A stretch of DNA of 64,000 nucleotides from Methylobacterium sp. FF17. GTDB lineage: Bacteria; Pseudomonadota; Alphaproteobacteria; Rhizobiales; Beijerinckiaceae. The stretch's first letter is position 1. Every line of letters begins with the position of its first letter. A model generated the notes under the pieces. The model was not told the origin of the DNA. It ran no database searches and saw only the letters and a list, made by a program, of their open reading frames with translations. A program made the position numbers and the translations under genes. The stretch is from assembly GCF_025813715.1 (NCBI RefSeq), contig NZ_CP107532.1, positions 1,302,001 through 1,366,000 of the forward strand. The letters run 5' to 3'. Shown here piece by piece: positions 44,908 through 54,596 of the stretch.

Positions 44908-45024
44908 GGTGTCGAGCCTTTCGTGCCTTTCACGTTTCGTTTGACGCCCGCGTAGGTCGGGGCGCCGATTTTCGTCGTCCGGTCCCGGCCACCCCGCGGG
45001 GTTTCGGCCGGGCCGGAGGTCGTC

Positions 45025-46347
45025 TCAGAAGCTCTCGCGGATCCAGCGTCCGACGCGCGAGAGGTAGCCGTCCGTCCCCGTGCCGGCGAAGGCCCCGTGG
45101 CCCCGCGGCTCGAAATGCTCCGCATGCGCCACTTGCGGGTAGACGAGGAGGCCCACCGCCGCCGAGAAGGCGGGCCCCTTGGCGGCTTCCGGCAGGCCCC
45201 GGATACCCAGGGGCCGGCCGATGCGGACCTGGCCTTCCATGACCCGGCGGGCGACTTCCGGCAGTCCGACGAGCTGGCTCGCCCCGCCTGTCAGGACCAC
45301 CCGGCGCCCGGCCTGGGCGGAGAAGCCGGCGGCGCGCAGGCGGTCGCGCACGAGTTCCACCACCTCCTCGACGCGCGGGCGGATGATCCGCACGAGCTGC
45401 GAGCGCGGCACGTGGGTGGGGGCGTCCCCCTCGTCCTCGCCGACCCCGTGGACCGCGATCATGTCGCGCTCGTCGGAGGCCGTGGCGATGGCCGAGCCGT
45501 AGAGCGTCTTGAGACGCTCGGCGGCCGCGACCCGGGTGGAGAGGCCCCGGGCGATGTCCATGGTGACGTGGTGGCCGCCGACCGCGACCGCGTCCACGTG
45601 GACGAGGTGGCCGCCGGAGAACACGCCGACGCTGGTGGTGCCGCCGCCCATGTCGACCACGGCGACGCCCATCTCGGCCTCGTCGTCGACCAGGGCCGAG
45701 AGGCCGGCCGCGTAGGGGGTGGCGATCACCGCCTCGACGCCGAGGTGGCAATGCTCGACGGCGAGCATCAGGTTGCGGGCGGCGGCCGCCTCGCCGGTGA
45801 CCACGTGGAGGTCGACCCCCAGCGCGTCGCCCATCATGCCGGAGGGATCGATGACCGCGCCCTGTCCGTCGATGGCGTAGCCGGTGGGCAGAGCATGGAG
45901 CACGGCGCGGCCGGGGCTGACGCCGTGGGCCGAGGCGGTCTCCAGCACGCGCTCCACGTCCGCGCCGGTGACGGTGCCGGTACGGGTGTTGACGCGGGCC
46001 TCGAAGTGCTGCGAGCCGATGCGGCCGCCGGACATGTTCACGATGACCGACTGCACCTCGACCTTGGCCATCCGCTCGGCGGCGTGGACCGCCTGACGGA
46101 TCGCGGCCTCGGCGGATTCGAGGTCGACGATGACGCCGCCCTTAAGCCCCTGAGAGCGCTGGTGGCCGATGCCGATGACGCGGGCGAAATGGGTGCGCCC
46201 GCGCAGGGTGCTCAGCGCCTCGGCCGGCTGAAGCTCGGCGATGAGGCAGACGACCTTGCTCGTTCCGATGTCGAGCACCGAGAGGGTGGTGCTGCGCCGG
46301 GCCGAGAGGGGTTTCATGCGGGGGGTGAGGCCGTGCGGGTCGTGCAT
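45025..46347 (-). CDS. ftsA: Cell-division protein FtsA
   Basis: Actin-like protein that tethers FtsZ to the membrane. The 440 residues contain actin-fold motifs: LSVLDIGTSKVVCLIAEL, VVDMGGGTTSVGVFSGGHLV and VLTGGASQLVGLPEVARRVM, plus the 1C domain, and a C-terminal amphipathic helix (RVGRWIRESF) for membrane binding. ATG 46347 and ATG 46317 are both possible starts; neither has a strong ribosome site. Lies between ftsQ and ftsZ. Confidence 0.95.
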   Translation of the reverse strand: MHDPHGLTPRMKPLSARRSTTLSVLDIGTSKVVCLIAELQPAEALSTLRGRTHFARVIGIGHQRSQGLKGGVIVDLESAEAAIRQAVHAAERMAKVEVQSVIVNMSGGRIGSQHFEARVNTRTGTVTGADVERVLETASAHGVSPGRAVLHALPTGYAIDGQGAVIDPSGMMGDALGVDLHVVTGEAAAARNLMLAVEHCHLGVEAVIATPYAAGLSALVDDEAEMGVAVVDMGGGTTSVGVFSGGHLVHVDAVAVGGHHVTMDIARGLSTRVAAAERLKTLYGSAIATASDERDMIAVHGVGEDEGDAPTHVPRSQLVRIIRPRVEEVVELVRDRLRAAGFSAQAGRRVVLTGGASQLVGLPEVARRVMEGQVRIGRPLGIRGLPEAAKGPAFSAAVGLLVYPQVAHAEHFEPRGHGAFAGTGTDGYLSRVGRWIRESF

Positions 46348-46407
46348 CGGGCTACCGAGCGGAAAGGGTGTGGCGGGACGCGGGATGCGCCGGACGGATC
46401 GTGCGGC

Positions 46408-47391
46408 TCATGTGCTGGTCCCCTTGGGCCTGGGCTTCTTCTGGGATTCGGCGCGGGCCGCGGCCGCTTCCTCGGTGAGCCGCACCACCACCCGGTCGGG
46501 CATGCGCAGGTCCACCGCGATGATGTCCTTGCTCAGGATGCGGTTGTCGCGCTCGAGCTTGACCAAGCGGGCCAGGGCCTCGGTGGCGCCGGTCTCGGGC
46601 AGGCGGATGTCGACCCCGTCGAGCTTCAGGGTCCAGCGCCGGCCGGAGACATAGGTGCCGGCCTTGATGCGCTCGGCGAGCGAACCCGCCGCCTCGATCA
46701 GGGCGAGGTAATCCTTGAGCTTGAGATTGGCGTCGTCGCCGACCACGAGGGGGAGCGCCGCGTAGCGGTCGTCCCGCATCTGGTCGATCTCGGTCCCGTC
46801 GGCAGCGATCACGGCGATCACGCCGTTGCGCTGCCAGAGGGCGGCGGGCTCACGCTCCACCTGGGTGATGACGATCTCGTTCGGGTACACCTTGCGCACC
46901 GAGGCGCTGGCGATGAGCGGCACCGCCAGCAGGCGCTCGCGCGCTTCCGCCACGTCGAGGAACACGACGGAGGAGTGGGCGTCGATGCCGGCGGCCTGAA
47001 GCACCTCGCGCTCGTAGAGCCGGGCGATGCCCGAGATGGTGACGCGCTCGACGCCGAACCCGGCGAGCCGCGCCATGATGTCGAGGGGGCGGCCGTGCTC
47101 GGCCACGAAGCGGTCATAGGCGCCGCTGCCCACGAAGCCGGCGAGCGCGAGGGCCGCGAAGGAGACCGAGAACACCGCCGTGCCGAGGTGGCGCGGCACG
47201 CGCCGTTCGATCGGAACCGCCAGGCGGGAGCGACGGCCCGGCGGTGTGAAGCGGCGCAGCCGGCCGGCGAGCGCCGCACGGACGGAGCCGACCGTGCCGG
47301 CGGCCGGCCCCACGGGACCGTGGCCGAGGCCGTGGCCGCCGGACGGGCCTTCGGCCCCTACCGGCCCAACGTTGCGTCCTCCACCATCCAT
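46408..47391 (-). CDS. ftsQ: Cell-division protein FtsQ
   Basis: Bitopic divisome protein of 327 residues: basic cytoplasmic tail, one membrane helix near LGTAVFSVSFAALALAGFVG, a POTRA domain (VERVTISGIARLYEREVLQA) and a beta domain (VREREPAALWQRNGVIAVIA-like strand as VEREPAALWQRNG). The start overlaps the end of ddl by 34 nt, showing coupling. The long proline-poor basic tail before the membrane helix is usual for this order. Confidence 0.93.
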   Translation of the reverse strand: MDGGGRNVGPVGAEGPSGGHGLGHGPVGPAAGTVGSVRAALAGRLRRFTPPGRRSRLAVPIERRVPRHLGTAVFSVSFAALALAGFVGSGAYDRFVAEHGRPLDIMARLAGFGVERVTISGIARLYEREVLQAAGIDAHSSVVFLDVAEARERLLAVPLIASASVRKVYPNEIVITQVEREPAALWQRNGVIAVIAADGTEIDQMRDDRYAALPLVVGDDANLKLKDYLALIEAAGSLAERIKAGTYVSGRRWTLKLDGVDIRLPETGATEALARLVKLERDNRILSKDIIAVDLRMPDRVVVRLTEEAAAARAESQKKPRPKGTST

Positions 47392-48281
47392 TGAACGAGC
47401 TCACCGAAACCAAAGCCCGCATGGGCTGCCATCTCCGGGACCAAGCTCGTCTTCGTCATGCCGGGTTGCGTGTTGACCTCCAGGACGACGAGGGCACCGG
47501 TTCCACCCGGTGTGTCGTCGTAGCGAAGGTCCGCACGGCTGATGCCCCGGCACCCGAGTGCTTGATGCGCCGTTAACGACAACTCTTGGACACGCTGGTA
47601 AAGATTTGGTTTAATTTCTGCCGGGAGGACGTGGATCGACCCCCCCTCGGCGTACTTCGCATCGAAGTCGTACCACTCCCCCGAAGCCGGCTTGATCTCG
47701 ATCACCCCGAGGGCTCTGTCGCCCATGACGGCGCAGGTCAGCTCGCGTCCGGCAACGTAGGTTTCCGCAAGGATTTCATCGCCGTAGCCCCAATCTTCAC
47801 GGCCCACTTCCTGGGGCGGATGGGAGCGTCCGTCGCGCACGATGATGACCCCCATGGAGGAGCCCTCGGCCACCGGCTTCAGCACGTAGGGCGGCGTCAG
47901 CACGTGTGACTTCGCGGCCTCATGACGGTTAACGACGCGCCCCTCCGGGACACTGACGCCGGCCGCCCGCATGACCACTTTGGCACGTTCCTTGTGCATC
48001 GCGAGCGCCGAGGCCAGGACGCCGGAATGGGTGTAGGGGATGCGCAGCAGCTCCAGTAGACCCTGGATCGTCCCGTCCTCGCCCGCCGGCCCGTGCAGGG
48101 CATTGAAGGCCACGTCGGGCCGAAGGTCGGTGAGCACCGTGGCGATGTCGGGTCCGACATCCACGCGGGTCACGCGGAAACCCTGGCCTTCCAGGGCATC
48201 GGCGCAGGCGTTGCCCGAGTTCAGGGAGACCGGCCGCTCGGAGGACCACCCGCCCATGAGGACGGCGACGTGCTTGGACAT
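47358..48281 (-). CDS. ddl: D-alanine--D-alanine ligase
   Basis: ATP-grasp enzyme that makes the D-Ala-D-Ala dipeptide for peptidoglycan. The 307-residue protein shows VAVLMGGWSSERPVSLNSG, the ATP-binding loop VAEGSSMGVIIV and the metal-binding end LVVLEVNTQPGMTKTSLVPE. The C-terminus overlaps ftsQ by 34 nt. Gene order murB-ddl-ftsQ is conserved in the division cluster; ddlB is the usual name for that position. Confidence 0.95.
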   Translation of the reverse strand: MSKHVAVLMGGWSSERPVSLNSGNACADALEGQGFRVTRVDVGPDIATVLTDLRPDVAFNALHGPAGEDGTIQGLLELLRIPYTHSGVLASALAMHKERAKVVMRAAGVSVPEGRVVNRHEAAKSHVLTPPYVLKPVAEGSSMGVIIVRDGRSHPPQEVGREDWGYGDEILAETYVAGRELTCAVMGDRALGVIEIKPASGEWYDFDAKYAEGGSIHVLPAEIKPNLYQRVQELSLTAHQALGCRGISRADLRYDDTPGGTGALVVLEVNTQPGMTKTSLVPEMAAHAGFGFGELVQWMVEDATLGR

Positions 48282-48380
48282 GGGGACTCCGTTGGTTGAG
48301 ACGTCGGTCGCAACTGACGCACTGAATAGGATCTGGGAACGGGTCGCTTCCGGTCCCGGACGAAGGCGGCGCGGACCGCC

Positions 48381-48500
48381 TCAGAGGCCCGCATAGGCCT
48401 CGTCATCGGCTTGCCCGCCCCATTCCGTGAAGGCCAGGAAGGGGTCTTCGTCCGCGAGTTGCACCGTGTCCGGCTCCTCGACGTCGGTGATCATGCGCAT
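48381..48500 (-). CDS. Possible 39-residue small protein
   Basis: Short minus-strand frame between murB and ddl, ATG 48500 to TGA 48381. The peptide is acidic (RMITDVEEPDTVQLADEDPF, end EWGGQADDEAYAGL) and ends like some small antitoxins, but the match is only an impression. It may be a real small gene in the operon or the tail of a lost one. Codon-third-position GC is high, as in genes around it. Confidence 0.35.
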   Translation of the reverse strand: MRMITDVEEPDTVQLADEDPFLAFTEWGGQADDEAYAGL

Positions 48501-48572
48501 CTCACTCGATGAAAGCCATGATGCGCCGGCTCCGAGGACCGATCGCCGGCCGGATCGCCGGACTCGGACGTT

Positions 48573-49511
48573 CTATCGGCGTGCCGTGTCCGCATCGAGA
48601 CCGATCCGCTTGATCTCCCAGTGCAGGTCGACACCGGACGTGTCGCGCACGCGCCGGCGCACCTCCTCGCCGAGCCCCTCGATATCGGCCGCCGTGGCGT
48701 TGTCGCGGTTGATCAGGAAGTTGCAGTGCATCTCCGACACCTGCGCGCCGCCGATCGTGAGGCCCCGGCAGCCGGCCGCGTCGACGAGTTGCCAGGCCTT
48801 GGCTCCGGGCGGGTTCTTGAAGGTGGACCCGCCGGTGCGCTCGCGGATCGGTTGGGCCGCCTCGCGCGCCGCCGTCACCCGCTCCATCTCGGCCTCGATG
48901 GCCGCGCGGTCGCCGGGCCGGCCGCGGAACACCGCATGCGTGAAGATCACGTCGTCGGGGGCGCTGCTGTGGCGATAGGCGAAGCCCATCTCCGCATGGG
49001 TGAAGCGGCGCAGGTTGCCCTGCCGGTCGACGCCGTGCGCCTCAGCGAGCACGTCGGTGGTCTCGCCGCCATGAGCACCGGCGTTCATGCGCAGTGCGCC
49101 CCCGACCGAGCCCGGGATGCCGCGGAAGAACGCGAGCCCATCGAGACCGGCCTCGGCCGCCGTCTTGGCCAGCCGCATATCGGGCACCGCGGTGCCGACC
49201 CGCAGGGTCTCGCCGTCGATCGCCACCGTGCCGAAGGCCTTGCCGCCGAGGCGCACCACGACGCCCGGCACGCCGCCGTCACGCACGATGATGTTCGAGC
49301 CGAGGCCGATCACCGTGACCGGCATCCCAGGATCGAGGGCCGCGAGCAGGAGGCCGAGATCTTCCGCGTCTGCGGGCGTGAACAGGACCTGGGCCGGTCC
49401 CCCCACTCGGAACCAGGTCAGGTCCGAGAGCGGCTGATTGGCGATGAGCCGGCCGCGCAGGGCCGGCGCCCGGGCACGGATATCGGGGGTGATGTCCGGA
49501 AAAATGGTCAT
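48573..49511 (-). CDS. murB: UDP-N-acetylenolpyruvoylglucosamine reductase MurB
   Basis: FAD enzyme that completes UDP-MurNAc. The 312 residues include [20 protein letters not shown], the FAD-binding [40 protein letters not shown] and the catalytic region [20 protein letters not shown]. It is type I by loop pattern. It begins the second half of the cell-wall cluster because a toxin-antitoxin module on the opposite strand separates it from murC. Confidence 0.96.
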   Translation of the reverse strand: MTIFPDITPDIRARAPALRGRLIANQPLSDLTWFRVGGPAQVLFTPADAEDLGLLLAALDPGMPVTVIGLGSNIIVRDGGVPGVVVRLGGKAFGTVAIDGETLRVGTAVPDMRLAKTAAEAGLDGLAFFRGIPGSVGGALRMNAGAHGGETTDVLAEAHGVDRQGNLRRFTHAEMGFAYRHSSAPDDVIFTHAVFRGRPGDRAAIEAEMERVTAAREAAQPIRERTGGSTFKNPPGAKAWQLVDAAGCRGLTIGGAQVSEMHCNFLINRDNATAADIEGLGEEVRRRVRDTSGVDLHWEIKRIGLDADTARR

Positions 49512-49570
49512 TGGAGTTGGTACTTTTCTGGCATAACATCTAAGAGTTGCAAGATGAGGAGCGAAGGCGC

Positions 49571-50002
49571 GTGGTGGGCCGGACGGTCGGTTACACGCGC
49601 TTGGCAGCGCGCGTCCTCACCCGGATGCCGCCCAGGACAGAGGCGCTCATTCGTGAAAAGCCGTGCCTCCACGCCGAAAGGCCGGAAGCGCTCGCGAACA
49701 ACATCGAAGTTCTGAAGGGTACCGAGGGCTACCGCCTTCGGGTCGGCGACTGGCGGGTGATCGTCACGATCGAGCCGGAACGGATCATGGTGCACGACAT
49801 CGGCCCGCACGGCTCGATCTACGGCCAGGAAGATCGACATGACCATCGTGCGCACCAAGACCCCCTCGGGCGAGGCCATCGTGATCTTGCCGGAAGCGGA
49901 GTTCGAGCGCCTCATCGCCCTGGCCGAGGACGCGATGGACGCGCGGACGCTACAGGCCTCCCAGACGCGGCTTGCGGGCGGGGCCGACGAGGTGCTGGGT
50001 GA
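49571..50002 (+). CDS. RelE/ParE-family toxin, reading through into the antitoxin
   Basis: The first 90 or so residues form a RelE/ParE toxin: [20 protein letters not shown], then [20 protein letters not shown] and the family end [11 protein letters not shown]. Family members normally stop there, with the stop overlapping the antitoxin ATG (here ATG 49839). In this sequence the frame continues for about 55 codons out of frame across the antitoxin, to 50002. The shifted frame would stop exactly at 49840-49842, so a small indel near the end is likely. GTG 49571 is chosen after a GGAG box; no ATG is in frame. Confidence 0.7.
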   Translation: MVGRTVGYTRLAARVLTRMPPRTEALIREKPCLHAERPEALANNIEVLKGTEGYRLRVGDWRVIVTIEPERIMVHDIGPHGSIYGQEDRHDHRAHQDPLGRGHRDLAGSGVRAPHRPGRGRDGRADATGLPDAACGRGRRGAG

Positions 50003-50228
50003 TTCCGACCTCGATGCCCTGCGCCAAGCGCCGAGTGCCCTCGCCTTCTGGCGAACACGCCGGCGATTGACCAGGAATGCCCTGGCGAACCTCGGTGGGG
50101 TTACCGAAGCTTTTCTGGCGGCCCTGGAGCGGGGAGAACGCGCGGGCGACGTCATCGTCTACCGCGCCCTCGCGAGCGCACTGGGCGTCGAGGCGGAGGA
50201 TCTGATCCCGGAAGGCGCCGACGCGTAG
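49839..50228 (+). CDS. XRE-type helix-turn-helix antitoxin
   Basis: A 129-residue partner of the toxin. The N-terminal half ([20 protein letters not shown]) is the usual toxin-contacting part; the C-terminal half is a helix-turn-helix (FWRTRRRLTRNALANLGGVT, then ALERGERAGDVIVYRALASA). It overlaps the toxin frame. Antitoxins of this type bind their own promoter. The module stands on the plus strand between murC and murB. Confidence 0.85.
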   Translation: MTIVRTKTPSGEAIVILPEAEFERLIALAEDAMDARTLQASQTRLAGGADEVLGDSDLDALRQAPSALAFWRTRRRLTRNALANLGGVTEAFLAALERGERAGDVIVYRALASALGVEAEDLIPEGADA

Positions 50229-50235
50229 GCCGGGC

Positions 50236-51651
50236 TCACGCCGTCACACCATCCAGACCGGCGAGTTCGCCCGGCAGCGCGTAGGCCCATTGCGTGATGT
50301 TGCCGGCGCCGAGACAGATGACGTAGTCGCCGGCCTTGGCGCGGCCGGCGACGATGCCGGCGAGATCCTCCGAGCGCTGGAGCGCGATGGCGTCGCGGTG
50401 GCCGCGGGATTTGAGGCCCGAGACGAGGCCGTCGCGGTCCATGCCCTCGATCGGCGCTTCGCCGGCCGCGTAGACGGGGGCCACGATCACCGTGTCGGCA
50501 TCGTTGAAGCAGGTGCAGAAATCGTCGAACAGGGAGGCGAGCCGGGTGTAGCGGTGCGGCTGCACGATGGCGATGACGTTGCCCTCGGTCGAGGCGCGCG
50601 CGGCCTTGAGCACCGCCTTGATCTCCACCGGATGGTGCCCGTAATCGTCGAAGATCAGGGCGCCGTTCCAAGTGCCCGTCTTCGTGAAGCGGCGCTTGAC
50701 GCCGCCGAAGCCGGCCAGCGCCTTGCGGATCGCCTCCGGCTCGACGCCGAGTTCGTGCGCGACGGCGAGCGCCGCGGTGGCGTTCAGGGCGTTGTGCTTG
50801 CCCGGCATCGGCAGGACGAGGTCCTCCATCTCCAGGCGGAAGCCCGGGCGACGGTCGCGGATCATGACGCGGAAACGGCTCTGGCCGCCGCGCAGGTCCA
50901 CGTCGAGGAGGCGGACATCGGCCTGCGGGTTCTCGCCGTAGGTGATGATGCGGCGATCCTCGATATGGCCGACCAGATCCTGCACGATGGGGTGATCGAT
51001 GCACATCACGGCAAACCCGTAGAACGGGATGTTGTCGATGAAGCGCCGGAAGGCATCCTTGACCGCCTCGAACGAGCCGAAATGGTCGAGGTGCTCGGGA
51101 TCGATGTTGGTGACGATGGCGACATCGGCCGGCAGCTTCAGGAAGGTGCCGTCGGATTCGTCGGCCTCCACCACCATCCACTCGCCCTCGCCCATGCGGG
51201 CGTTGGTGCCGTAGGCGTTGATGATGCCGCCGTTGATGACGGTGGGGTCGAGATTGCCGGCATCGAGCAGGGTCGCGACGAGGGAGGTCGTCGTGGTCTT
51301 GCCGTGGGTGCCCGCGATGGCGACGCAGGACTTGAAGCGCATCAGTTCGGCCAGCATCTCGGCCCGGCGCACCACCGGCAGGCGGCGCTCGCGGGCGGCC
51401 ACCAGCTCGGGATTGTCGCGGCGGATCGCGGTGGAGACCACCACCAGGGCGGCCTCCTCGACGTTGCCGGCCTCGTGGCCGATGAAGGTGCGCATGCCCT
51501 TCTCGGCGAGCCGGCGGACATTGGCGTTGTCGTTGGCGTCCGACCCCTGCACCGTATAGCCGAGGTTGTGCATCACCTCGGCGATGCCGGACATGCCGAT
51601 GCCGCCGATGCCGATGAAGTGGATGGGGCCGAGCTTATCGGGCAGCTTCAT
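50236..51651 (-). CDS. murC: UDP-N-acetylmuramate--L-alanine ligase MurC
   Basis: Adds L-Ala to UDP-MurNAc. The 471 residues contain the N-terminal nucleotide fold [19 protein letters not shown], the ATP loop [18 protein letters not shown], the [16 protein letters not shown] region and [18 protein letters not shown]. Its stop lies 7 nt from the convergent antitoxin stop, so the inserted module leaves murC intact. Confidence 0.96.
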   Translation of the reverse strand: MKLPDKLGPIHFIGIGGIGMSGIAEVMHNLGYTVQGSDANDNANVRRLAEKGMRTFIGHEAGNVEEAALVVVSTAIRRDNPELVAARERRLPVVRRAEMLAELMRFKSCVAIAGTHGKTTTTSLVATLLDAGNLDPTVINGGIINAYGTNARMGEGEWMVVEADESDGTFLKLPADVAIVTNIDPEHLDHFGSFEAVKDAFRRFIDNIPFYGFAVMCIDHPIVQDLVGHIEDRRIITYGENPQADVRLLDVDLRGGQSRFRVMIRDRRPGFRLEMEDLVLPMPGKHNALNATAALAVAHELGVEPEAIRKALAGFGGVKRRFTKTGTWNGALIFDDYGHHPVEIKAVLKAARASTEGNVIAIVQPHRYTRLASLFDDFCTCFNDADTVIVAPVYAAGEAPIEGMDRDGLVSGLKSRGHRDAIALQRSEDLAGIVAGRAKAGDYVICLGAGNITQWAYALPGELAGLDGVTA

Positions 51652-51710
51652 GGAACAGGACCAGTCTCAGGGGCATCGGGAACCGGGCGGGCCGGCTCGA
51701 ACGAAGAGGT

Positions 51711-52820
51711 TCAGGTACGCGCCGCCGTCGCCACGACGATGTCGGCGAGCCGCTCGGCGGCATCATGAATTCCGGCGCTTTTGGCCGCTGAGGCCGCCGC
51801 GGTCAATTTTTCAGGGTTCGTGAAGAGGTCGACGAGTTCCGCCGTGAGGCGGTCCGGCGTGAAGGCGGATTGGACGATGGCCTGCGCCGCACCGATAGCA
51901 CTGAGGGTCGCGGCGTTGGCCGCCTGGTCCTGGTCGAGGGCGCCGGGGAGCGGCACGAGGATCGCGGGCCGGCCGATGGCGGCGAGTTCCGAGACCGTCG
52001 AGGCGCCCGAGCGCCCGATGACGAGGTGGGCGGCCGCCATGCGGGCCGGCAGGTCCTTGAAGAAGGGCGCCGCCTCGAAGCCGGCGAGCCCCAGCCCGAG
52101 ATAGAGGTTCTGGACCTGCGTCAGGTCCTCGGCCCGCACCTGTTGCACGAGGTGGAGGCGCGCGCGCAGGTCCGCCGGCAGGTTGGCGATGGCGTTCGGC
52201 ACGACCTCGCCCATCACGCGGGCGCCCTGGCTGCCGCCGAACACCAGGAGGTGGAGCGGATCGCCCGGGGCCGATGGCGGATAGGCGGTCCGCGCCGCGT
52301 CGAGCACCGCCGGGCGCAAGGGATTGCCGGTATGGGTCCGTGGGGCGAGGGCCTTCGCGGGCACGCCGCGCACCTCCCGGAACCCCGTGGCGATGGCGCG
52401 GGCGCCCCGTGCCAGGAAGGCGTTGGCCCGACCCATCACGGCGTTCTGCTCGTGCAGGATGGTCGGCACGCGCAGGAGCTGTCCGGCGAGCATAGGCGGC
52501 ACGGTGGGATAGCCGCCGAAGCCCACGATGGCCGCCGGATCGATCCGACGGATCTCCCGGGCCGCGACGCCGAAGCCACGTCCGAGGGTGAGGAAGGCGG
52601 TGCCGCGCTGGATCAGGGAACGCCCGGAGGGGGTCGCCGAGGCGATGGTGACGATCTCGGAGGCCGGAAAGCCGGCGGCGATGGAATCCACGCGGGCATC
52701 GGTCGCCAGCACCACTCGCACGCCCCGGGCGCGCAGGGCGTGGGCGAGACTCTCGGCGGGGAAGAGATGCCCGCCCGTGCCCCCGGCACAGAGCAGGATC
52801 GTGGCTGTCGCGACCGTCAA
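51711..52820 (-). CDS. murG: Lipid II synthase glycosyltransferase MurG
   Basis: Transfers GlcNAc to lipid I at the inner membrane. The 369-residue GT-B enzyme has the N-terminal glycine loop LLCAGGTGGHLFPAESLAHA, PTILHEQNAVMGRANAFLA, VFGGSQGARVMGEVVPNAI and the UDP-GlcNAc site VIGRSGASTVSELAAIGRPA. The start overlaps the ftsW stop by 4 nt (ATGA type), showing coupling. Confidence 0.96.
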   Translation of the reverse strand: MTVATATILLCAGGTGGHLFPAESLAHALRARGVRVVLATDARVDSIAAGFPASEIVTIASATPSGRSLIQRGTAFLTLGRGFGVAAREIRRIDPAAIVGFGGYPTVPPMLAGQLLRVPTILHEQNAVMGRANAFLARGARAIATGFREVRGVPAKALAPRTHTGNPLRPAVLDAARTAYPPSAPGDPLHLLVFGGSQGARVMGEVVPNAIANLPADLRARLHLVQQVRAEDLTQVQNLYLGLGLAGFEAAPFFKDLPARMAAAHLVIGRSGASTVSELAAIGRPAILVPLPGALDQDQAANAATLSAIGAAQAIVQSAFTPDRLTAELVDLFTNPEKLTAAASAAKSAGIHDAAERLADIVVATAART

Positions 52821-53983
52821 CGCATCACTCCGGCGATGGTCGCCGGGGCGGTGCCCGGCGGCTTCTGGCTCAGGGTGGTGGTGCGCGGGCGCTTGCGGGT
52901 CAAGGCCACGAGGAATCCCATGCCCAGCGCCAGCGACAGCATCGACGAGCCGCCATAGGAGACGAACGGCAGGGTCATGCCCTTGGCCGGCATGAGCTGG
53001 ACGTTCACCGCCATGTTGATGCAGGCCTGCATCCCGAACAGGGTGACGAGCCCGGTGATGGCGAGGCGGGAGAAGGTGTCGTCGGTGCGGCGGGCCAGCT
53101 TGAGGCCCCGCATGACGAGGTAGGCGAACAGCAACACGAGGCCGAGGCAGATCAGGACACCGAATTCCTCGCCGACGACGGAGAACAGGAAGTCCGTATG
53201 CGCGTCGGGCAGGTGGCGCTTGGCGAGGCCTTCGCCGGGTCCGACACCCAGCCAGCCGCCGGAATTGAACGATTGCTGCGCCCAGAAGGCCTGGAAGTTC
53301 TCACCCGGTTCCGTGCTCATGAACCGGTCGATGCGGTCGCGCACGTGATGCAGGAACTGATAGGCGACGCCGACGCCGAGGATGCCCAGGACACCGAGAC
53401 CCGCCACCCAGAACCAGTGCAGGCCGGCCACGAAGAACAGCGCGCACCACACGATGGTGATGAGCATGGTCTGGCCGAAATCCGGCTGGAGCACGAGGGG
53501 CACGATGGTGACCGGCAGGAGCAGGATCGCCAGGAACCCGCCCGGCATGTCGCGGCGCTGCGCGCCCTCCGAAAAGGCCCAGGCGGCCACCACCACGAAG
53601 GCGGGCTTCACGAATTCCGACGGCTGCAGGCCGAAGGGCCCGAACTGGATCCAGCGGTGGGCGCCCTTGATCTCCGGCCCGAACTTGCCGGCCAGGATGC
53701 AGAGCGCCACTCCCATCATCCAGGTGAAGAGGGCCACGCGCCGGATGTGGCGCAGGGACAGGAACGACACGGCAACGATGATGATGAGGGTCGGCGCGAG
53801 GTACAGTGCCTGCCGGTTGAGGAAGTGGAAGGTCGGCAGGCCGATCTTCTCCGCCACGGGCGGGCCGCCACCCATGAGGAAGACCAGCCCCGCCACCATG
53901 AGCGCGCCGAGGCCGGCCAGCAGACCACGGTCGACGGTCCACCACCAGTCGGTCAGGGGCGTGCGTTCCGCGCGGGACATCAT
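52817..53983 (-). CDS. ftsW: Peptidoglycan glycosyltransferase FtsW
   Basis: SEDS-family septal glycan polymerase with about ten membrane helices. The 388 residues include KGAHRWIQFGPFGLQPSEFV, the catalytic-site region LQPDFGQTMLITIVWCALFF and NMAVNVQLMPAKGMTLPFVS with YGGSSMLSLALGMGF. It is the first gene of the cluster seen here; murD and upstream mur and fts genes are not adjacent. Confidence 0.95.
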   Translation of the reverse strand: MMSRAERTPLTDWWWTVDRGLLAGLGALMVAGLVFLMGGGPPVAEKIGLPTFHFLNRQALYLAPTLIIIVAVSFLSLRHIRRVALFTWMMGVALCILAGKFGPEIKGAHRWIQFGPFGLQPSEFVKPAFVVVAAWAFSEGAQRRDMPGGFLAILLLPVTIVPLVLQPDFGQTMLITIVWCALFFVAGLHWFWVAGLGVLGILGVGVAYQFLHHVRDRIDRFMSTEPGENFQAFWAQQSFNSGGWLGVGPGEGLAKRHLPDAHTDFLFSVVGEEFGVLICLGLVLLFAYLVMRGLKLARRTDDTFSRLAITGLVTLFGMQACINMAVNVQLMPAKGMTLPFVSYGGSSMLSLALGMGFLVALTRKRPRTTTLSQKPPGTAPATIAGVMR

Positions 53984-54245
53984 GGGATCAGCGCTCTCCG
54001 GGGCCTCACGGCGCCCGGTCCGGGCAGCCGATCGCGGCCGGCAGCGTCACGCCGGCACGAAAACGATCCTGTGCCGGAATGGTAAACCAAGTCTTGCGGG
54101 AACGCCGTTTGGCCGGCCGCTGAGGCAGTCGCGATCAGGGACCACCCCGAGCAGGCGTCGCAGCAAGGGTCCCGTCCTCTGCAGCGGAAACCTGCGTCGA
54201 GCCGCCCAAACCGGGTGAGGCGTCGGCCCGCCGACGCGAACCGGC

Positions 54246-54473
54246 TCAGCGGTGCATGGACTTGAAGCGGCAGGTGCGGCCGGTGTCGCGGTAACCCGCC
54301 GGACATTGCCGGACGCAGGCGCCGGCCGCGAACTTGAGCGGTGGCCGGCAGAACCGCGCGGCCCCGCCCTGCTGGAACGGGTAGGATTGCCCCGGCCCGG
54401 CCATCGCGCTCGTCGCGAGGAGCAGGGGTGCGACGCAGAGGAGGCCGGTCAGGCAGAGTTGGCGCAGGATCAT
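54246..54473 (-). CDS. Small exported cysteine-containing protein
   Basis: A 75-residue protein with a signal peptide (LRQLCLTGLLCVAPLLLATS up to AMA) and a short mature part with four cysteines (RFCRPP, GACVRQC, RTCRF) in a pattern that could make two disulfides. Family unknown. ATG 54473 begins the signal; the longer frame upstream is not supported. It lies between ftsW and the CobW gene. Confidence 0.6.
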   Translation of the reverse strand: MILRQLCLTGLLCVAPLLLATSAMAGPGQSYPFQQGGAARFCRPPLKFAAGACVRQCPAGYRDTGRTCRFKSMHR

Positions 54474-54596
54474 CGCGGGGCTCGGATCACGGGAGGCCTT
54501 CGGCGACGCCGCGCCCCTCGCGGGAGCGCGGCGACCGTACGGACAATGCCCCGCCCCGCGATCGGTTCGCCGGAGGCCGTCGCGCAAACCTTCCCG

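Noticed and set aside
45097..47394. 765-codon plus-strand frame across ftsA and ftsQ
   Set aside because: Composition dominated by Gly, Asp, His and Arg, no start signal and no motifs; shadow of the division genes.
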